NCBI GenBank assembly: GCA_964035545.1
Contig: OZ037773.1
Span: 186,001 to 250,000 of the forward strand
Direction: 5' to 3'
Length of the DNA: 64,000 nucleotides
DNA from: Bugula neritina
Taxonomy: Eukaryota; Bryozoa; Gymnolaemata; Cheilostomatida; Bugulidae
Position 1 is the first letter of the stretch. The number at the start of each line of letters is the position of its first letter. A model generated the notes under the pieces. It did no database searches. It was not told where the DNA came from and saw nothing but the letters and a program-made list of their open reading frames with translations. The position numbers were made by a program, and so were the translations under genes. Shown here one piece after another: positions 11,701 through 23,112 of this stretch.

Positions 11701-14700
11701 GAGAAACAAGGGTAGGGGTGTGAGTGAAGAGTAGGGGGGTGTGAGTGAAGAGTAGGGGGGTGTGAATGAAGGGTAGGGGTACATAGTGAAGGGTAGGGAT
11801 ACATAGTGAAGGGTAGGGGTACATAGTGAAGGGTAGGGGTACATAGTGAAGGGTAGGGGTACATAGTGAAGGGTAGGGATACATAGTGAAGGGTAGGGGG
11901 TACATAGTGAAGGGTAGGGGTACATAGTGAAGGGTAGGGGTACATAGTGAAGGGTAGGGGTACATAGTGAAGGGTAGGGGTACATAGTGAAGGGTAGGGG
12001 TACATAGTGAAGGGTACCTATCACGTATCCAGTATAACTACATTCATATTCAGTATACACACAAATACTTTGAATTGTGCTGTTAGAAAGGTTAATTAAT
12101 TAATGGTGAAAAATGCAGTTGAAACATAAAACAGACCAGGCATGCTCAGATTTTATAAAACCCATCTATTTTAAAAAAATCTATCAACAATAATAGAAAA
12201 TAAAAGCGTGCTATGGTTAGCTGAGCTGTTTCCATGGTAACTGGTTATAAATTTTAATCATGGCCATTGCTGAGCATTGAAGCTGAGAGAAGTCTCTAGA
12301 AACTCAGCAGAGTACATTATATGAAACATTTACCTTGACCTTGGCAGAGGACTGAGACTCTGTAGCCAGAGACAGTGTCAAGGAATCACAGGTGTGTTTA
12401 AGTTCGGTGATCTGTTTGGAGTAGTTGGCTGAGAGTTCTTCTTTCTCCTGTCTGCTGTTGCTTGTTTGCTTATCTAATGCCAACTCCTGGGGAATGGAAT
12501 TGCAATAGAAATAACACAGAATGTAATGTTATATTTCTATGTTATTCTTTTGTAATATTATAGTATTATAATATTATTATAGTATTATATTATTATTGAA
12601 CAGCTGTCACAGTTAAGATAAGCAAGACTGCTAGTCACCAAGACTGTTAGTAACTGTTAGTCACTAAGACTGTTAGTCACTAAGACTGTTAGTAACTGTT
12701 AGTCACTAAGACTGGTGCCATGTTAGTCAATCACTCACCAGGTTTGCCATGGCTGTTTGTTTCTCAGAGAGCAGACGACTCTGGGTTTTGTGCTGGTTTT
12801 CAAGAAGAGCCAACTTTTGTACGAGGGAAGACAACTCAGACCGAAGGCTGCTTTCTTCTTGAGTGACGGAGAGGAAATCATCCAGTGCCTGTGTGAGAGG
12901 AGCATTAAACAGACTGTGGAACATAAATGTCGAAATAAAAAAAACTTTAAACGTTAAAAATCACAAGACAAGGTAACGAAAATAACTAGTTACTCAGATA
13001 AAAGTATTATAATAAATTGTATCACAAGAAAGAGAAATGCAGAGCTGGAAAGTTAAATAATATAATATTTTCAGTTTTGACACTCCTGGTGTGTAGCCCT
13101 TGAAACTGATGACACATCAACCTACATTCTAGTAACAGTGAATATGTCTCAAGGTTTTCAATAATACTAAAGTTGTTCATGAAGCGCTATACACTTATAA
13201 TCTTTGTTGAAACTAGGAGGTCATACAATAAAATAACTGTTCGCAGAGAAAAATTTGAAAAAATTCAAAGTAATTTAGTTTTTTTCTTTCTGGATTATAG
13301 ATCATTTATTCTGGTATATCATTAGTAAATATACCTCACTAAAAACATATACTTTCTCATTTCAATAACAGCTGCCTCCCCACAAACCTTTTGCTTATTA
13401 TTCTCTAAGTTTGTTTTAATATCTTGGTTTTCCTTGAGAAGAGAAGATAACTCCAGGTTCTTATCGTCTAATTGCTTTTCTAGCTGCTTAGTGCGCGAGT
13501 GAACTCTGGTTAATTTATTCTTCAATTGGGACACCTCCTCATCACCCCTACAAATATTCTATTTTCTGTGTGGACTGGGGCTAGACTCAGTTCATCATAA
13601 AACCACAACTTCTACAGTTTGACAGTCAATGGAAATCAGTTATTTACTATTCAAGTGCATGAGGAATGTAGACTGAGTTCTGACTGACATTGAACTAGCA
13701 GAGCCGGTGGTCGTCACAGACCTATCGCTATTATTTCTACTCTTCATAGTTTCAAGTAGTCTGTTTTTCTCCTCCACCGTGTCTTGCAATGTCACCACCT
13801 GTCAGCAAAGAAAAACAGTTTTAGTTGCACTTCAGTTGACTCACTGATGAGAAATATACTTCAAATAAAATAATATTTGCTGAACACTTAGTTTACCTGA
13901 GCTTGAAGAGAGGACAACTCTGAATTCACTGTGGAGACCGTGAGCTTGGAAGACTCCAGCTGCTTAGAGAGCTGCAAGACTTCCTTATGTTTGTCAGCTA
14001 ATTTGACTTCTAAATCTGTTAGTTGATCTTTATACTTGGCACCACTGAGCTCTAAAGTTTTCAGACTGATTTCCAACTCAGATATATGAACTGCTTGTCT
14101 TTCCAACTCAGATTTGAATTTCAATTCGTTTCTGTAATCAGATTTAGGATACAACATCAATACCCTTCCTCTTCGCATAGTGAACGTACTAACTTCATAT
14201 ACTATACATACTTACTCTTCATATACTATACACACTTACTCTTCACATACTATACATACTTACTCTTCACATACTATACATACTTACTCTTCATATACTA
14301 TACACATTTACTCTTCATATACTATACATACTTACTCTTCATATACTATACATACTTACTCTTCACATACTATACACACTTACACTTCATATACTATACA
14401 TACTTACTCTTCATATACTATACACACTTACTCTTCACATACTATACACACTTACACTTCATATACTATACACATTTACTCTTCATATACTATACATACT
14501 TACTCTTCACATACTATACATACTTACTCTTCACATACTATACACACTTACTCTTCATATACTATACACACTTACTCTTCACATGCAGCTAGTTTTGCCA
14601 GCAGATTAGCGTCTGAAGCTGAGGAAGTCACATCTTCTGTCTGATTCCCCATAAGCAATGAGATCTTCATTTCTAGTTGTGATATGAGTTTATTCTTTTC

Positions 14701-15562
14701 ACTGATCTCTTCGCCATACTTAAGAACTGTTGCAGCGAGATTAGCCCGACGTGATGTTGGCTCCATTGTAAGTGTTGCTGGTACCTCTTCACTCCTGGCG
14801 CTGTTTACTGGCGTCATCATAACGACTGTGTTGGCACCAGATGTGACATCACCAGATGAGTCATCTCGGTTATCAGTGACTGAACTAGCAGCAGCATCAG
14901 GATTGTCAGTAAAGTTTATCTGTTTGTGTGCAGAGACTGTCTGGGTTTCGGCAGTTGATTCACTGATGGAATTAGTTATGGATTTCTCTAAAACAAGCAA
15001 CTATGAAGTCAAATAAAATAAAAAAGCTGATTTAAAATCTGCTGATACAATTTTATAAATAAAACGCAACACAAAATTATAGATATACACAACACATATT
15101 TATTTAGTGTCTCAACTGTTTTCTAGACATACAGTTGGATCCTTTTTGGTTAGCTGGGACCTCATACGATCAGGTTACTTAGGTGTGTACTGACTACAGC
15201 TTATAGACGGAAACAGCGTAGTTAGTTGAGTGACTAGTTGACAGTTGAATGAGCATAGAGAAACACTAACAGTGAGTGACACTGACAGTGAGTGACACTG
15301 ACAGTGAGTGACACTGACAGTGAGTGACACTGACAGTGAGTGACACTGACAGTGAGTGACACTGACAGTGAGTGACACTGACAGTGAGTGACACTGACAG
15401 TGAGTGACACTGACAGTGAGTGACACTGACAGTGAGTGATACTGACAGTGAGTGACACTGACACAGGATAAAATTTGAAGACTGACCAGCATGCTCAGAG
15501 ACCTTGACCTTAGCGTTAGGAGAGCCCTCTTGCTCTATCTTCTGCTTCAGTTTCCTAAACAT
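5708..15562 (-). CDS. GOLGA1: Golgin-97: trans-Golgi coiled-coil tether with C-terminal GRIP domain, 15 exons, 807 aa
   Basis: Exons, 5' to 3' on the minus strand: 15487-15562, 14576-14987, 13897-14131, 13722-13798, 13388-13547, 12739-12888, 12334-12486, 11595-11691, 11135-11289, 10810-10912, 9920-10051, 9667-9790, 8490-8708, 8051-8156, 5708-5932. They total 2424 nt and every junction keeps phase. The start is MFRKLKQKI, like the golgin-97 N-terminus. Residues from about 150 to 700 are heptad-rich coiled coil. The last exon holds the GRIP domain: INFEYLKNVV with the conserved Tyr at about residue 747, ending in LEYKMSWW. Known role: the GRIP domain binds ARL1-GTP on trans-Golgi membranes, and the coiled coil captures vesicles. 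The length is close to the vertebrate protein (about 770 aa). Intron 9 uses a GC donor (CAG|GCATGT). Introns 2, 9 and 10 carry repeats that include splice sites. Exons 1-4 recur after the N gap as an apparent assembly duplicate. Confidence 0.95.
9415..9620. repeat. 19-bp minisatellite in golgin intron 12
   Basis: Eleven near-identical copies of ATAGTCACACTACTATTAC between exons 13 and 12 of golgin-97, about 45 bp from the exon 12 donor. It is non-coding. Confidence 0.9.
10112..10205. repeat. 45-bp tandem duplication in golgin intron 10
   Basis: Two near-identical copies of a segment beginning ACTAGACAGTAACTAGTAGT and ending GTAGTACTCATT, with one difference (CTATGTAG versus CTATCTAG). It lies near the 3' end of the golgin intron upstream of exon 11. 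Confidence 0.75.
10320..10420. repeat. 16-bp microsatellite in golgin intron 10
   Basis: About six copies of GTACAGAGTACACACA, inside the intron between golgin exons 10 and 11. Confidence 0.85.
10505..10809 (-). repeat. (GTA/GTG)n triplet array starting at the golgin exon 10 donor
   Basis: About 300 bp of GTA/GTG triplets on the minus strand (CAC/TAC on plus). It starts exactly at the exon 10 donor: exon sequence ...GTGCAG, then GTAGTAATAGTGGTAG and so on, so donor and array are the same sequence. Long serine/glycine, valine or proline/leucine frames through it are artefacts of the triplet period. Confidence 0.9.
11290..11371 (-). repeat. 31-bp repeat: extra copies of the golgin exon 9 acceptor
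   Basis: Reading the minus strand into exon 9, the sequence TTTACATTGTTGCTAG occurs three times at 31-bp spacing. Only the last occurrence is followed by the exon (GGGAGTTGCGG); the other two are followed by GTGACTACATA. Each upstream copy is therefore a plausible 3' splice site, but using one would add 31 or 62 nt and shift the frame. Confidence 0.9.
11705..12015. repeat. 20-bp minisatellite in golgin intron 7
   Basis: About 15 copies of GGGTACATAGTGAAGGGTAG plus shorter variants with GTGTGAGTGAAGAGTAGG. The array fills the acceptor half of the intron before exon 8 (11595-11691). Open frames such as repeating YPYPSLCTP are periodic artefacts. Confidence 0.9.
12600..12738. repeat. 16-bp repeats next to the golgin exon 6 donor
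   Basis: Several copies of GACTGTTAGTCACTAA and shorter forms. On the minus strand they begin just after the exon 6 donor (CTG|GTGAGTGATTGACTAAC), and the repeats contain GTGACTAAC, which resembles the donor flank. Confidence 0.7.
14211..14580 (-). repeat. 24-bp minisatellite carrying copies of the golgin exon 2 donor
   Basis: Sixteen 24-bp units. On the minus strand each has the core GAAGAGTAAGT followed by GTATAGTATAT-like sequence. The unit touching exon 2 is the real exon end (GAAGA|GTAAGT at 14576/14575). Eleven other units keep the core perfectly, two have GAAGTGTAAG and two GAAGAGTAAA. All decoys lie downstream in intron 2. Open frames through the array (YYTYLLF, SYTIHTYS) are periodic artefacts. 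The same array recurs at 30243-30612 in the duplicated contig end. Confidence 0.95.
15265..15465. repeat. 16-bp minisatellite in golgin intron 1
   Basis: About twelve copies of GTGAGTGACACTGACA starting some 20 bp after the exon 1 donor on the minus strand. The minus-strand unit contains CTGTCAGTGTCA, which resembles the donor CTG|GTCAGTC. It recurs at 31297-31497 in the duplicated contig end. Confidence 0.85.
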
Positions 15563-18500
15563 CACTGAGCTGTTCTTCTAGAAAAGTAATGAATGACATT
15601 TCACCTAAAAATATTCATGCAATGAGTGCATTAACAGAACTGAGCACACAGCTAACTGATGGCAGTAAATTAGTTTATTAATTAATCAAATATAAGTTAA
15701 ACAATGAAAATAATTAACCTAGCCCAGTTCAGAGCAGCATGTGTGAAATAATGAGTGAATTATAACTTACACTAACTTATCTTAAATAAATATAGACTTG
15801 ATTATACTCACATCACCTCACCACTAGCATCCTACATGTTTTTATAATCTTTAATTGAAGAAAATGCAGAGAACCAAACAAAAAACGGAAGGATTACATA
15901 TTTTGAGGCACTGAAATAAGTTTTGTAAATTATTCACAATTAATTGTGTATCAAGAGAGGCAACATCTCTAGGTGCCTATCAGTATATAGAGATTTGCGT
16001 AACACTGGAAAATTTTCATGCCATAGGCTGATTAGGACACAAGAGTCTGCTTCTCATTGCACGATAAACCTAGAAAAAGTTCCTGGGAAATTAATGAGTT
16101 ATGAGATGGTAGGTAGGAAAGCTTAAAAAGCTTTGGCCCCCTCTAGAGACAACCAGCTAAGCTTGAACAACTGTTCAAATTAAACAAGCTTTCAGTTTTT
16201 TATATAACATATGAAGCGCAAAAAAATTTTTATCTTCAAGTTTATCTATAACTCACTTAAAATTATTTATCAAACTGCATAGAAAGACCTAAGGCTCATG
16301 ACTAAAAAGACAGTGTTTCGCATTATAGAATGTAGCATGTATTGCCTACTTAATAGCAATATGAATATTAAGCATTGAAAAATCACGTTCACTCTACTCA
16401 TATATAGCAAGAATTTGTCTAAAATCCTCACAGTATGAAGCAATATAATTAGAAGGCTAATACTAATAGCAATACTGATAGTAATAGTAATTTATCAATT
16501 AAAAAATAGCCATAATTAAAGTTTGTATTTTATCAACTACTACTAGTACTACTAGTAGTAGTACTACTAGCAACATAACTTATCGATAAGCATTTCAATA
16601 ATCGATAAGCATTTCAACTGACAAAAAGCAAAAGCATGTTTTTAAAATCAGTATGACTATGAGAATGACTATGATAGTAAAATTATTATGATGGTCATGG
16701 CATTGAATTAATTATAATTATTATTGAATCACTCAACCAGAAATGAGTAATGAACATCAACATGTAATATTTTAAAAATTAAATTTAACGATTATCATTA
16801 TGATTATAACTATAACTATAAGTTTAAGTATAACTATAAGATTTAATTTGCCAAAATCTAAATAATAAACAAGAATCAAAATTGTCAATTTTACATGATG
16901 ATGATGATGATCAATTTTTCGTACTCATAATAATATATATAATTATTGAGCGATTTTAATTAAATGATTATTATTCATACTAAAATTCATATTTAATCAT
17001 TTTTATAGTTATACTTGTTATATCGAGACATGGAGTTTAAAGTTGAAGTAACTGTAACACTAACTGTAAGTCAAAGTGTGTCTATTCAGCTTATCGATAT
17101 AGCTGTCTGCTGGTAGGACAATCACAATGACAGTCTTAAGACCAATACAGATACTGATAGTAATATGCAGACAGCCAATACCGTATGCCAGCCAATGTTA
17201 GCCACTAAATATAAATAGTAAATTACCATTATAACATACTTATAGTAATACTATAACTATAACTATTAGTATTAGTATTACTATTACTGTATTAGTATTA
17301 GTATTACATTAGTATAAGTATTAGTATTACTATTACTAATTTTTATTATCAATTAATGAATTATGGTTTATTATAATTATTTTAGTTAACGTCGATTTGT
17401 TACCAATTTTTATTTTATTGTATATGTGTAATTTCATACTCAAACTTAAACTTCTAAATTAACTTGAAGACTTTTATTCTAAAACTTCAAATACTAGTAG
17501 AATTAAAACTAAAAGTAAAACTAAATGCAAAACAGAAACTCGAACTGTAAAACTAAAGGAAAAGGCAACGATGTTGTATCACGATTTTTACCTTAGTTGT
17601 AGTTGTCTCCTTTTAAATATTTTGTTTATGGAGGGTGCACAACTCCGTTTGGGTATCATAGTCAAAATAATTATTACATCAATAAAATATGTATGGATGG
17701 AACAGATATAAAACAGATGTGTTTATGAGAGATTGAGGAGACTGAGTGGTTGAAGATTATGATTAAGAATTATGGACAGAGCAGAAAAGAAGTGTTTAAA
17801 TACAATGATGCTCATTACGATTATTTATAAACATTGTATTTCCAATGTTTTACTCTAATTATATTTTTTCAAGCGTGCTTTCCAAAATAACTAAGCTGTG
17901 CCATGTATATATTGGCAATTGTTGCTAATTTTGTCTATTAAAAAAACTTTTTTGTTTTTGGTGTGCTTTCTTCCTTCTTATGGGCACTTTCAATGTATAT
18001 TATACTTTCAGTTACCGAGTTTTGTCTTATGGTTTTTTTTATTTTCACTGTTTATGCTAAGTTTGTTTTATTAGACTTAGAGACTGATTGAAGAATTTGT
18101 GATAGTTCATTGCTCTAGATATCAAAGGTCAACTTCAGATAGATCTATACAAGCCAAAACTGACTATTATGAATAACACAAGTAACACTGTGTAAACATT
18201 TATACATCAAGACAAGGCATATTCAGCATATCATCAACACTGTTTAAAAAAGTTGACAAAAGTTTACATATTATAGGGTGGTTATATTCTTTAAAAGAAG
18301 CATTGTGTGATTGGTGATCAATAGGTTAATAACTATATATGCCAGCTAATTTGATTGCATTATTTGCTCAGTTACAGCCTGCATAGTTTTTCTTTGTAAA
18401 ATATTTTAAATGTGAATGGAACAGGAAAGCGTGCAGCAGCCATCACATGACCAGTAAATGCTTGTGCACATGCCGCATGTGTTTCATATAAATATTTTAC

Positions 18501-18966
18501 TATTAGAATATAATCCAGCAATCCAAACAGGACAAATGGGAGATAGGTGAGTATAGGTCCGGAAATCATAATGATGTTAAAAATCTATGACAACTGATTG
18601 TGATGCTTAATTTTATATCGCGTTTGTATTTTTTTAATAAGTCACGTAAAATTGCAAAATCAATTAATAATTCTAATGAAATAAATTATATTAGAATTCA
18701 AAATAATGGCAGTTAGTATACGTGTAAAGGATAAAAAAAGTAATATCACAGCTCAGATGTTAGTTTAAAGGCCATTCCTCAGCAGTATTTGCACAGTAAA
18801 TATATTATATTATATCAGAATAATATATATCTCGAGCTAGCATAGTATTAATAGTATAAAATATCATATAAGGCTGCAAATCAGATCATATTATTATGTA
18901 GCAAACGATGCTATGCAAACCATAAAATAATGATAAAGTCAAGCTGGTGGATAAACAAAAAATTTC
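15563..18966. other. Intergenic region upstream of golgin-97
   Basis: This covers the presumed golgin promoter and 5' UTR on the right of 15562 and the 3' flank of the Ly6 gene. It is AT-rich and has no convincing exon. A short duplicated stretch (ATCGATAAGCATTTCAA twice near 16570-16620) and a mosaic of degenerate short repeats (16440-17560) are the only structures seen. It recurs at 31595-34998. Confidence 0.6.
16440..17560. repeat. Mosaic of degenerate 6-bp-period repeats
   Basis: Short runs of related hexamers change gradually along the sequence: TAATACTAATAGCAATACTG, then TTATCATTATGATTATAACT, ATAACTATAACTATAAG, AGTATTAGTATTAC, and finally ACTAAAAGTAAAACTAAATG. No run is a clean array. 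The same kind of mosaic, partly in the opposite orientation, fills much of 47.6-50.3 kb. It may be a repeat family or decayed microsatellite. It recurs at 32472-33592. Confidence 0.5.
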
Positions 18967-21900
18967 TCATCCAACTAGCCAATAAAATTGAAACATGAAA
19001 ATGAGGCTGACAGATGATAACACTTTTGACATCGTGTTACATCTATCTCCTTTGCATGAACACTTCAGAGTCCTGCTCCGAATATTTGGTTCTCTGTAAA
19101 TATCTGCATCTTTGTTGAGACACTCAGAGTTGTCATAGATGGAGCCACATGACCTTGTTACTGCAATAGTGATCAGTTAGAATAAATAAACGATTGTAGC
19201 CAGTGTACGTGTGCATTGTATGTGTGTCTGTGTGTACATGTATGAGTGTTCTCTTATGCTCTAAATTACTTACCACCGGTGGTCTTCACCCCGGAGATAC
19301 GAGAAATCACTTTGAGTTTTGTGCAGCCACCATTTTCCAGAGTGTTAAATTTTTTGTCGCAAGAAACTTCGTGTTTTACATTTCCTTCGTAGGCATCGCC
19401 GCAGTCACTGTCATAACCTGTACACTCATAGCACACCGTGGCCTTAGCTCCTGCAGTGATGTATAAAATATATGTTTACAATTGTCCTTCTTGCCTTTAA
19501 AGAGTTAATTGTTACTGACTAGCTTTTAGCTCTGAACTTCATCACTACAGTTATAGGAACCTAACACCCCATAATTATTAGTTGAGCATTTATGAAACTT
19601 GCCCCCAGTCGCTATATAGTAGTATAGTATTAATTTTATTCACTAGCTCTGCAGAGAAGGCACAACTACAAACTGAGCATATTAACTACAACAATATACA
19701 AAGGTGTGGCCTGTGTGATAGTTATGAATAGCTTGATAGGAGAGTATACAGGTGATAGAGAGAGTGTATTTATCTACAGAAAGATAGTATAGAGTGAGTA
19801 TATAGAGAGAGTATATAGAGAGAGTATATAGAGAGAGTATATATAGAGAGAGTATATAGAGAGAGTGTGTATAGATATAGTATAGAGAGTATATATATAG
19901 AGAGTATATAGAGAGTATATAGAGTGAGTATATAGATGGTATATAGAGTGAGTATATATAGAGAGAGTATGTAGAGAGAGTATAGAGAGAGTATATAGAG
20001 TGAGTATATAGAGAGAGTATATATAGAGAGAGAGTATATAGAGAGAGTGTGTATAGATATAGTATTGAGAGTATATATATAGAGAGTATATAGAGAGTAT
20101 ATAGAGTGAGTATATAGATGGTATATAGAGTGAGTATATATAGAGAGAGTATGTAGAGAGAGTATAGAGAGAGTATATAGAGTGAGTATATAGAGAGAGT
20201 ATATAGAGAGAGTATATAGAGAGAGTATATAGAGAGAGAGTATATAGAGAGAGTATATATAGAGAGTATATAGACGGTATATAGAGAGAGTATATAGACG
20301 GTATATAGTGAGTATATAGAGAGAGTATATAGAGAGAGTATATAGAGAGAGTATATAGAGAGAGAGTATATAGAGAGAGTATATATAGAGAGTATATAGA
20401 TGGTATATAGAGAGAGTATATATAGAGAGAGTATATAGAGAGAGTATATATAAAGAGTATATAGAGAGAGAGTATATAGACGGTATATAGAGTGAGTATA
20501 TAGAGAGAGTATATAGAGAGAGTATATAGAGAGAGTATATAGAGAGAGAGAGTATATATAGAGAGTATATAGAGTGAGTATATAGACGGTATATAGAGTG
20601 AGTATATAGAGAGAGTATATAGAGAGAGTATATAGAGAGAGTATATAGAGAGAGAGTATATAGAGAGAGTATATATATAGAGAGTATATATAGAGAGTAT
20701 ATAGAGAGAGTATATATAGAGAGAGTATATAGAGAGAGTATAGGGAGAGAGAGTATATAGAGAGAGTATATAGAGAGAGAGTATAGAGAGAGAGTATATA
20801 TAGAGAGTATATAGAGAGTATATAGAGAGAGAGTATATAGAGTGTATATAGAGAGAGTATATAGAGTGTATAGAGAGAGTATATAGAGTGAGTATATAGA
20901 CGGTATATAGAGGGTATATAGGGAGAGTGTGTATATCTACAAAGAGATAGTTTAGAGTGAGTATAGAGGGTATATAAAGAGAATGTGCAACAAAAGAGAG
21001 ATTTTTAATAGATAATTTAGGAATGCTGCTACATCTAGAGACTAGAAATGGCCTATTCTACTATTAGGCTGTTATACCTTGTGCATAGCTGATACACTCA
21101 CACTGTACGTGTCAGAAGATTTTGTTTTTTATAGTTATAACATGAATAACATAGTTCTCTCTCACATATGTTCTTAGTAGTGAGTATAGCAATAGACAGG
21201 TTAACATAGCAGCTTGTATGTAATGCTGTCAAACATTAATTAGTTAGCTCCTAGGTAATCAGTAGCAAACTAATTGAAGACAATACATATAGCTTGACAG
21301 TCAATACCAGCTACTCTAGCTACAATGATGACAGGGACAATAACAGCTACAAATAATGAAAGACTATCTGCTATTAATATTACATATTGCTCTATGCAGG
21401 ACTAATTATGCAACATGATACACATTAGCATAGCTCTTCACTGCTGTCCCGAATTCTGATATTGGATAACAAGTGCATACACATAGACATGCATAACATG
21501 AAACCCCCAGCTTGGTAGTCCCATATCAAAGGCTCACTCTGCTTGCTATCTCTCGTTTTGGATATAATGTATATCCACTGATGAGATGATTAGAAGATTG
21601 ATTAGACTTAGAATTGAAAGAGAGAGACAGCAAGTGAACAGTGAGATAAAGATTCTCAGACTAGACAGCCACCAGAATACCTGGTTACTTAAACCAGAAT
21701 AAGCTAACATTCCATCAATGCTATTTGTTTGCAGTTAGAATCATCAAGTTAAAGTAGCCGAGCGAGAAGTTAATTATTTTGGGCTTAACAACATTGTTTG
21801 AAGTAGTTATAAGGATGTTTTAAAGTGCTTAGCCTAGGAACCTAGACATATACCCTGACCTGGAGGTTCAACCTTCCTTACAGATTCAGTTAGGGACTCG

Positions 21901-22281
21901 AGCTAATCTCATATAGCCTAGCAATATGTCTCAATGCACCAACCCCAAGCTTGACTTGTTTAGTAATTGATTTGACTTGGTTAGTAATTGATTTGACTTG
22001 GTTAGTAATTGATTTGACTTGTTTAGTAATTGATTTGACTTGTTTAGTAATTGATTTGACTTGGTTAGTAATTGAGAAGATTTGATTTGCTGTGGCTTCA
22101 ACCTCTCTCTACTGAGAAAGAATAGTTGTAGTATTGCTACATTATGCAGTGTGGTATTAGTATTGTTATATCATTATATATTATGTATTATTGTTATATT
22201 ATTAACATTATACATCTACTTACCAGAAAACAGTGTTAATACAGTAACAAGCGTAAAAACACTGATAGAGATAATATGCAT
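18967..22281 (-). CDS. Ly6/uPAR (three-finger) GPI-anchored protein, 3 exons, 142 aa
   Basis: Exons on the minus strand are 22224-22281, 19274-19450 and 18967-19160; total 429 nt, both introns phase 1. Exon 1 encodes a signal peptide (MHIISISVFTLVTVLTLFS). Exons 2 and 3 hold ten cysteines in the LU-domain pattern: CYEC near residues 26-29, then DCG, SCD, GGC, SCG, EC, KCSC and a final RCNT whose Cys-Asn pair is diagnostic. The last 18 residues or so are hydrophobic (VLSSVSLIFMFQFYWLVG) and end at the stop, as in a GPI-attachment signal. Known of the family: quiver/crooked-type Ly6 proteins sit on the outer cell surface by a GPI anchor and modulate channels, receptors or junctions. The ligand here is unknown. 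The gene lies head-to-tail with the Ig gene upstream on the same strand. An identical copy after the gap is probably false. Confidence 0.9.
19790..20960. repeat. (TATAGAGAGAG)n array in Ly6 intron 1
   Basis: About 1.2 kb of GAGAGAGTATATA-type units with TGAGTATATAGA, GACGGTATATAG and GTGTGTATAGAT variants, including internally repeated blocks. It lies in the 2.8-kb first intron of the Ly6 gene. It recurs at 35822-36992. Confidence 0.95.
21955..22077. repeat. 21-bp minisatellite in Ly6 intron 1
   Basis: Six copies of GACTTGTTTAGTAATTGATTT with a G/T difference (TTGGTTAG versus TTGTTTAG). It lies about 150 bp inside intron 1 from the signal-peptide exon. It recurs at 37987-38109. Confidence 0.9.
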
Positions 22282-23112
22282 GTTCCAACAGGATTTAGTG
22301 TACCAGCACACCAGTTTATTACAAACTTATATTGACTGCGCCTACATCCGTACCAATTAGTACTTAGTAGTCCGGGGTACTACTATCAACACTATTTCTT
22401 TTGAATATACTATGTATTATGCTCAACAATGCTGCATGAATGCAGGCTTTTGTATTATTGAGATGCAACAGTAGAATAAAAATCAATGTGGTTTATGTTG
22501 TCCATAGCAACAGCCTATAGAAGTGCTAACGCTAGAAAATGTTATTATCCAAAGCAGTCCAATCGAGAGGGCTGTAAGACCCGATGATGTTTTTTACAAA
22601 ATGATATATTAACTCTCCATTTTACCCTAGATGAGTTTAAAAACATTGTAGATCAGTAAAAGTTAATAAACAAAACTGCATCAAGAGTGCAATATGTTCA
22701 AGTATACTTTTTACTAGCAGTAAACATCACAGTATATAATTAAGTTTAGTGTATAGATGCTTCAAACTTTGTCTGAAATAAAATACATACCAGCATATCT
22801 TGTAAGTTTGATTTCACGAAAGAGTTATTACAACAAATTCAGAAAATACAATTGGTAGGTAGGCTATAATGTTGATAACAAACTGGCAACATGAGCAGTT
22901 ACAGATAATTAGTTAAATGACACAACACCAAGCATCAATTTCAACAGTTGAACTTAGAATTACAAACTCAAGCTACGGGCAAAGTTCTTCTCTGCATCAA
23001 ATTAATTAGAAACTCACTGTAAACAGTGAGATAATCTTGGAGTGATTTAGTGTATTATCTGCATACATGCTATCATGATTAGCTAGCTGTTGTCTGCACT
23101 TTAAACATCTCT
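22282..23112. other. Spacer between the Ly6 and Ig genes
   Basis: About 830 bp between the Ig stop codon and the Ly6 start codon. It must hold the Ly6 promoter and 5' UTR and the Ig 3' UTR. I see no coding exon. A possible donor (CTG|GTATGT near 22789 on minus) was not linked to any frame. Confidence 0.5.

Noticed and set aside
14086-14644. Plus-strand open frames of repeating YYTYLLF and SYTIHTYS
   Set aside because: They follow the 24-bp period of the intron 2 minisatellite of golgin-97, on the wrong strand.
15175-15565. Cysteine/serine/valine-rich repeat frames (VSVTHCQCHSL type)
   Set aside because: The 16-bp array in golgin intron 1 lacks stops in several frames by chance. Only 15487-15562 is coding.
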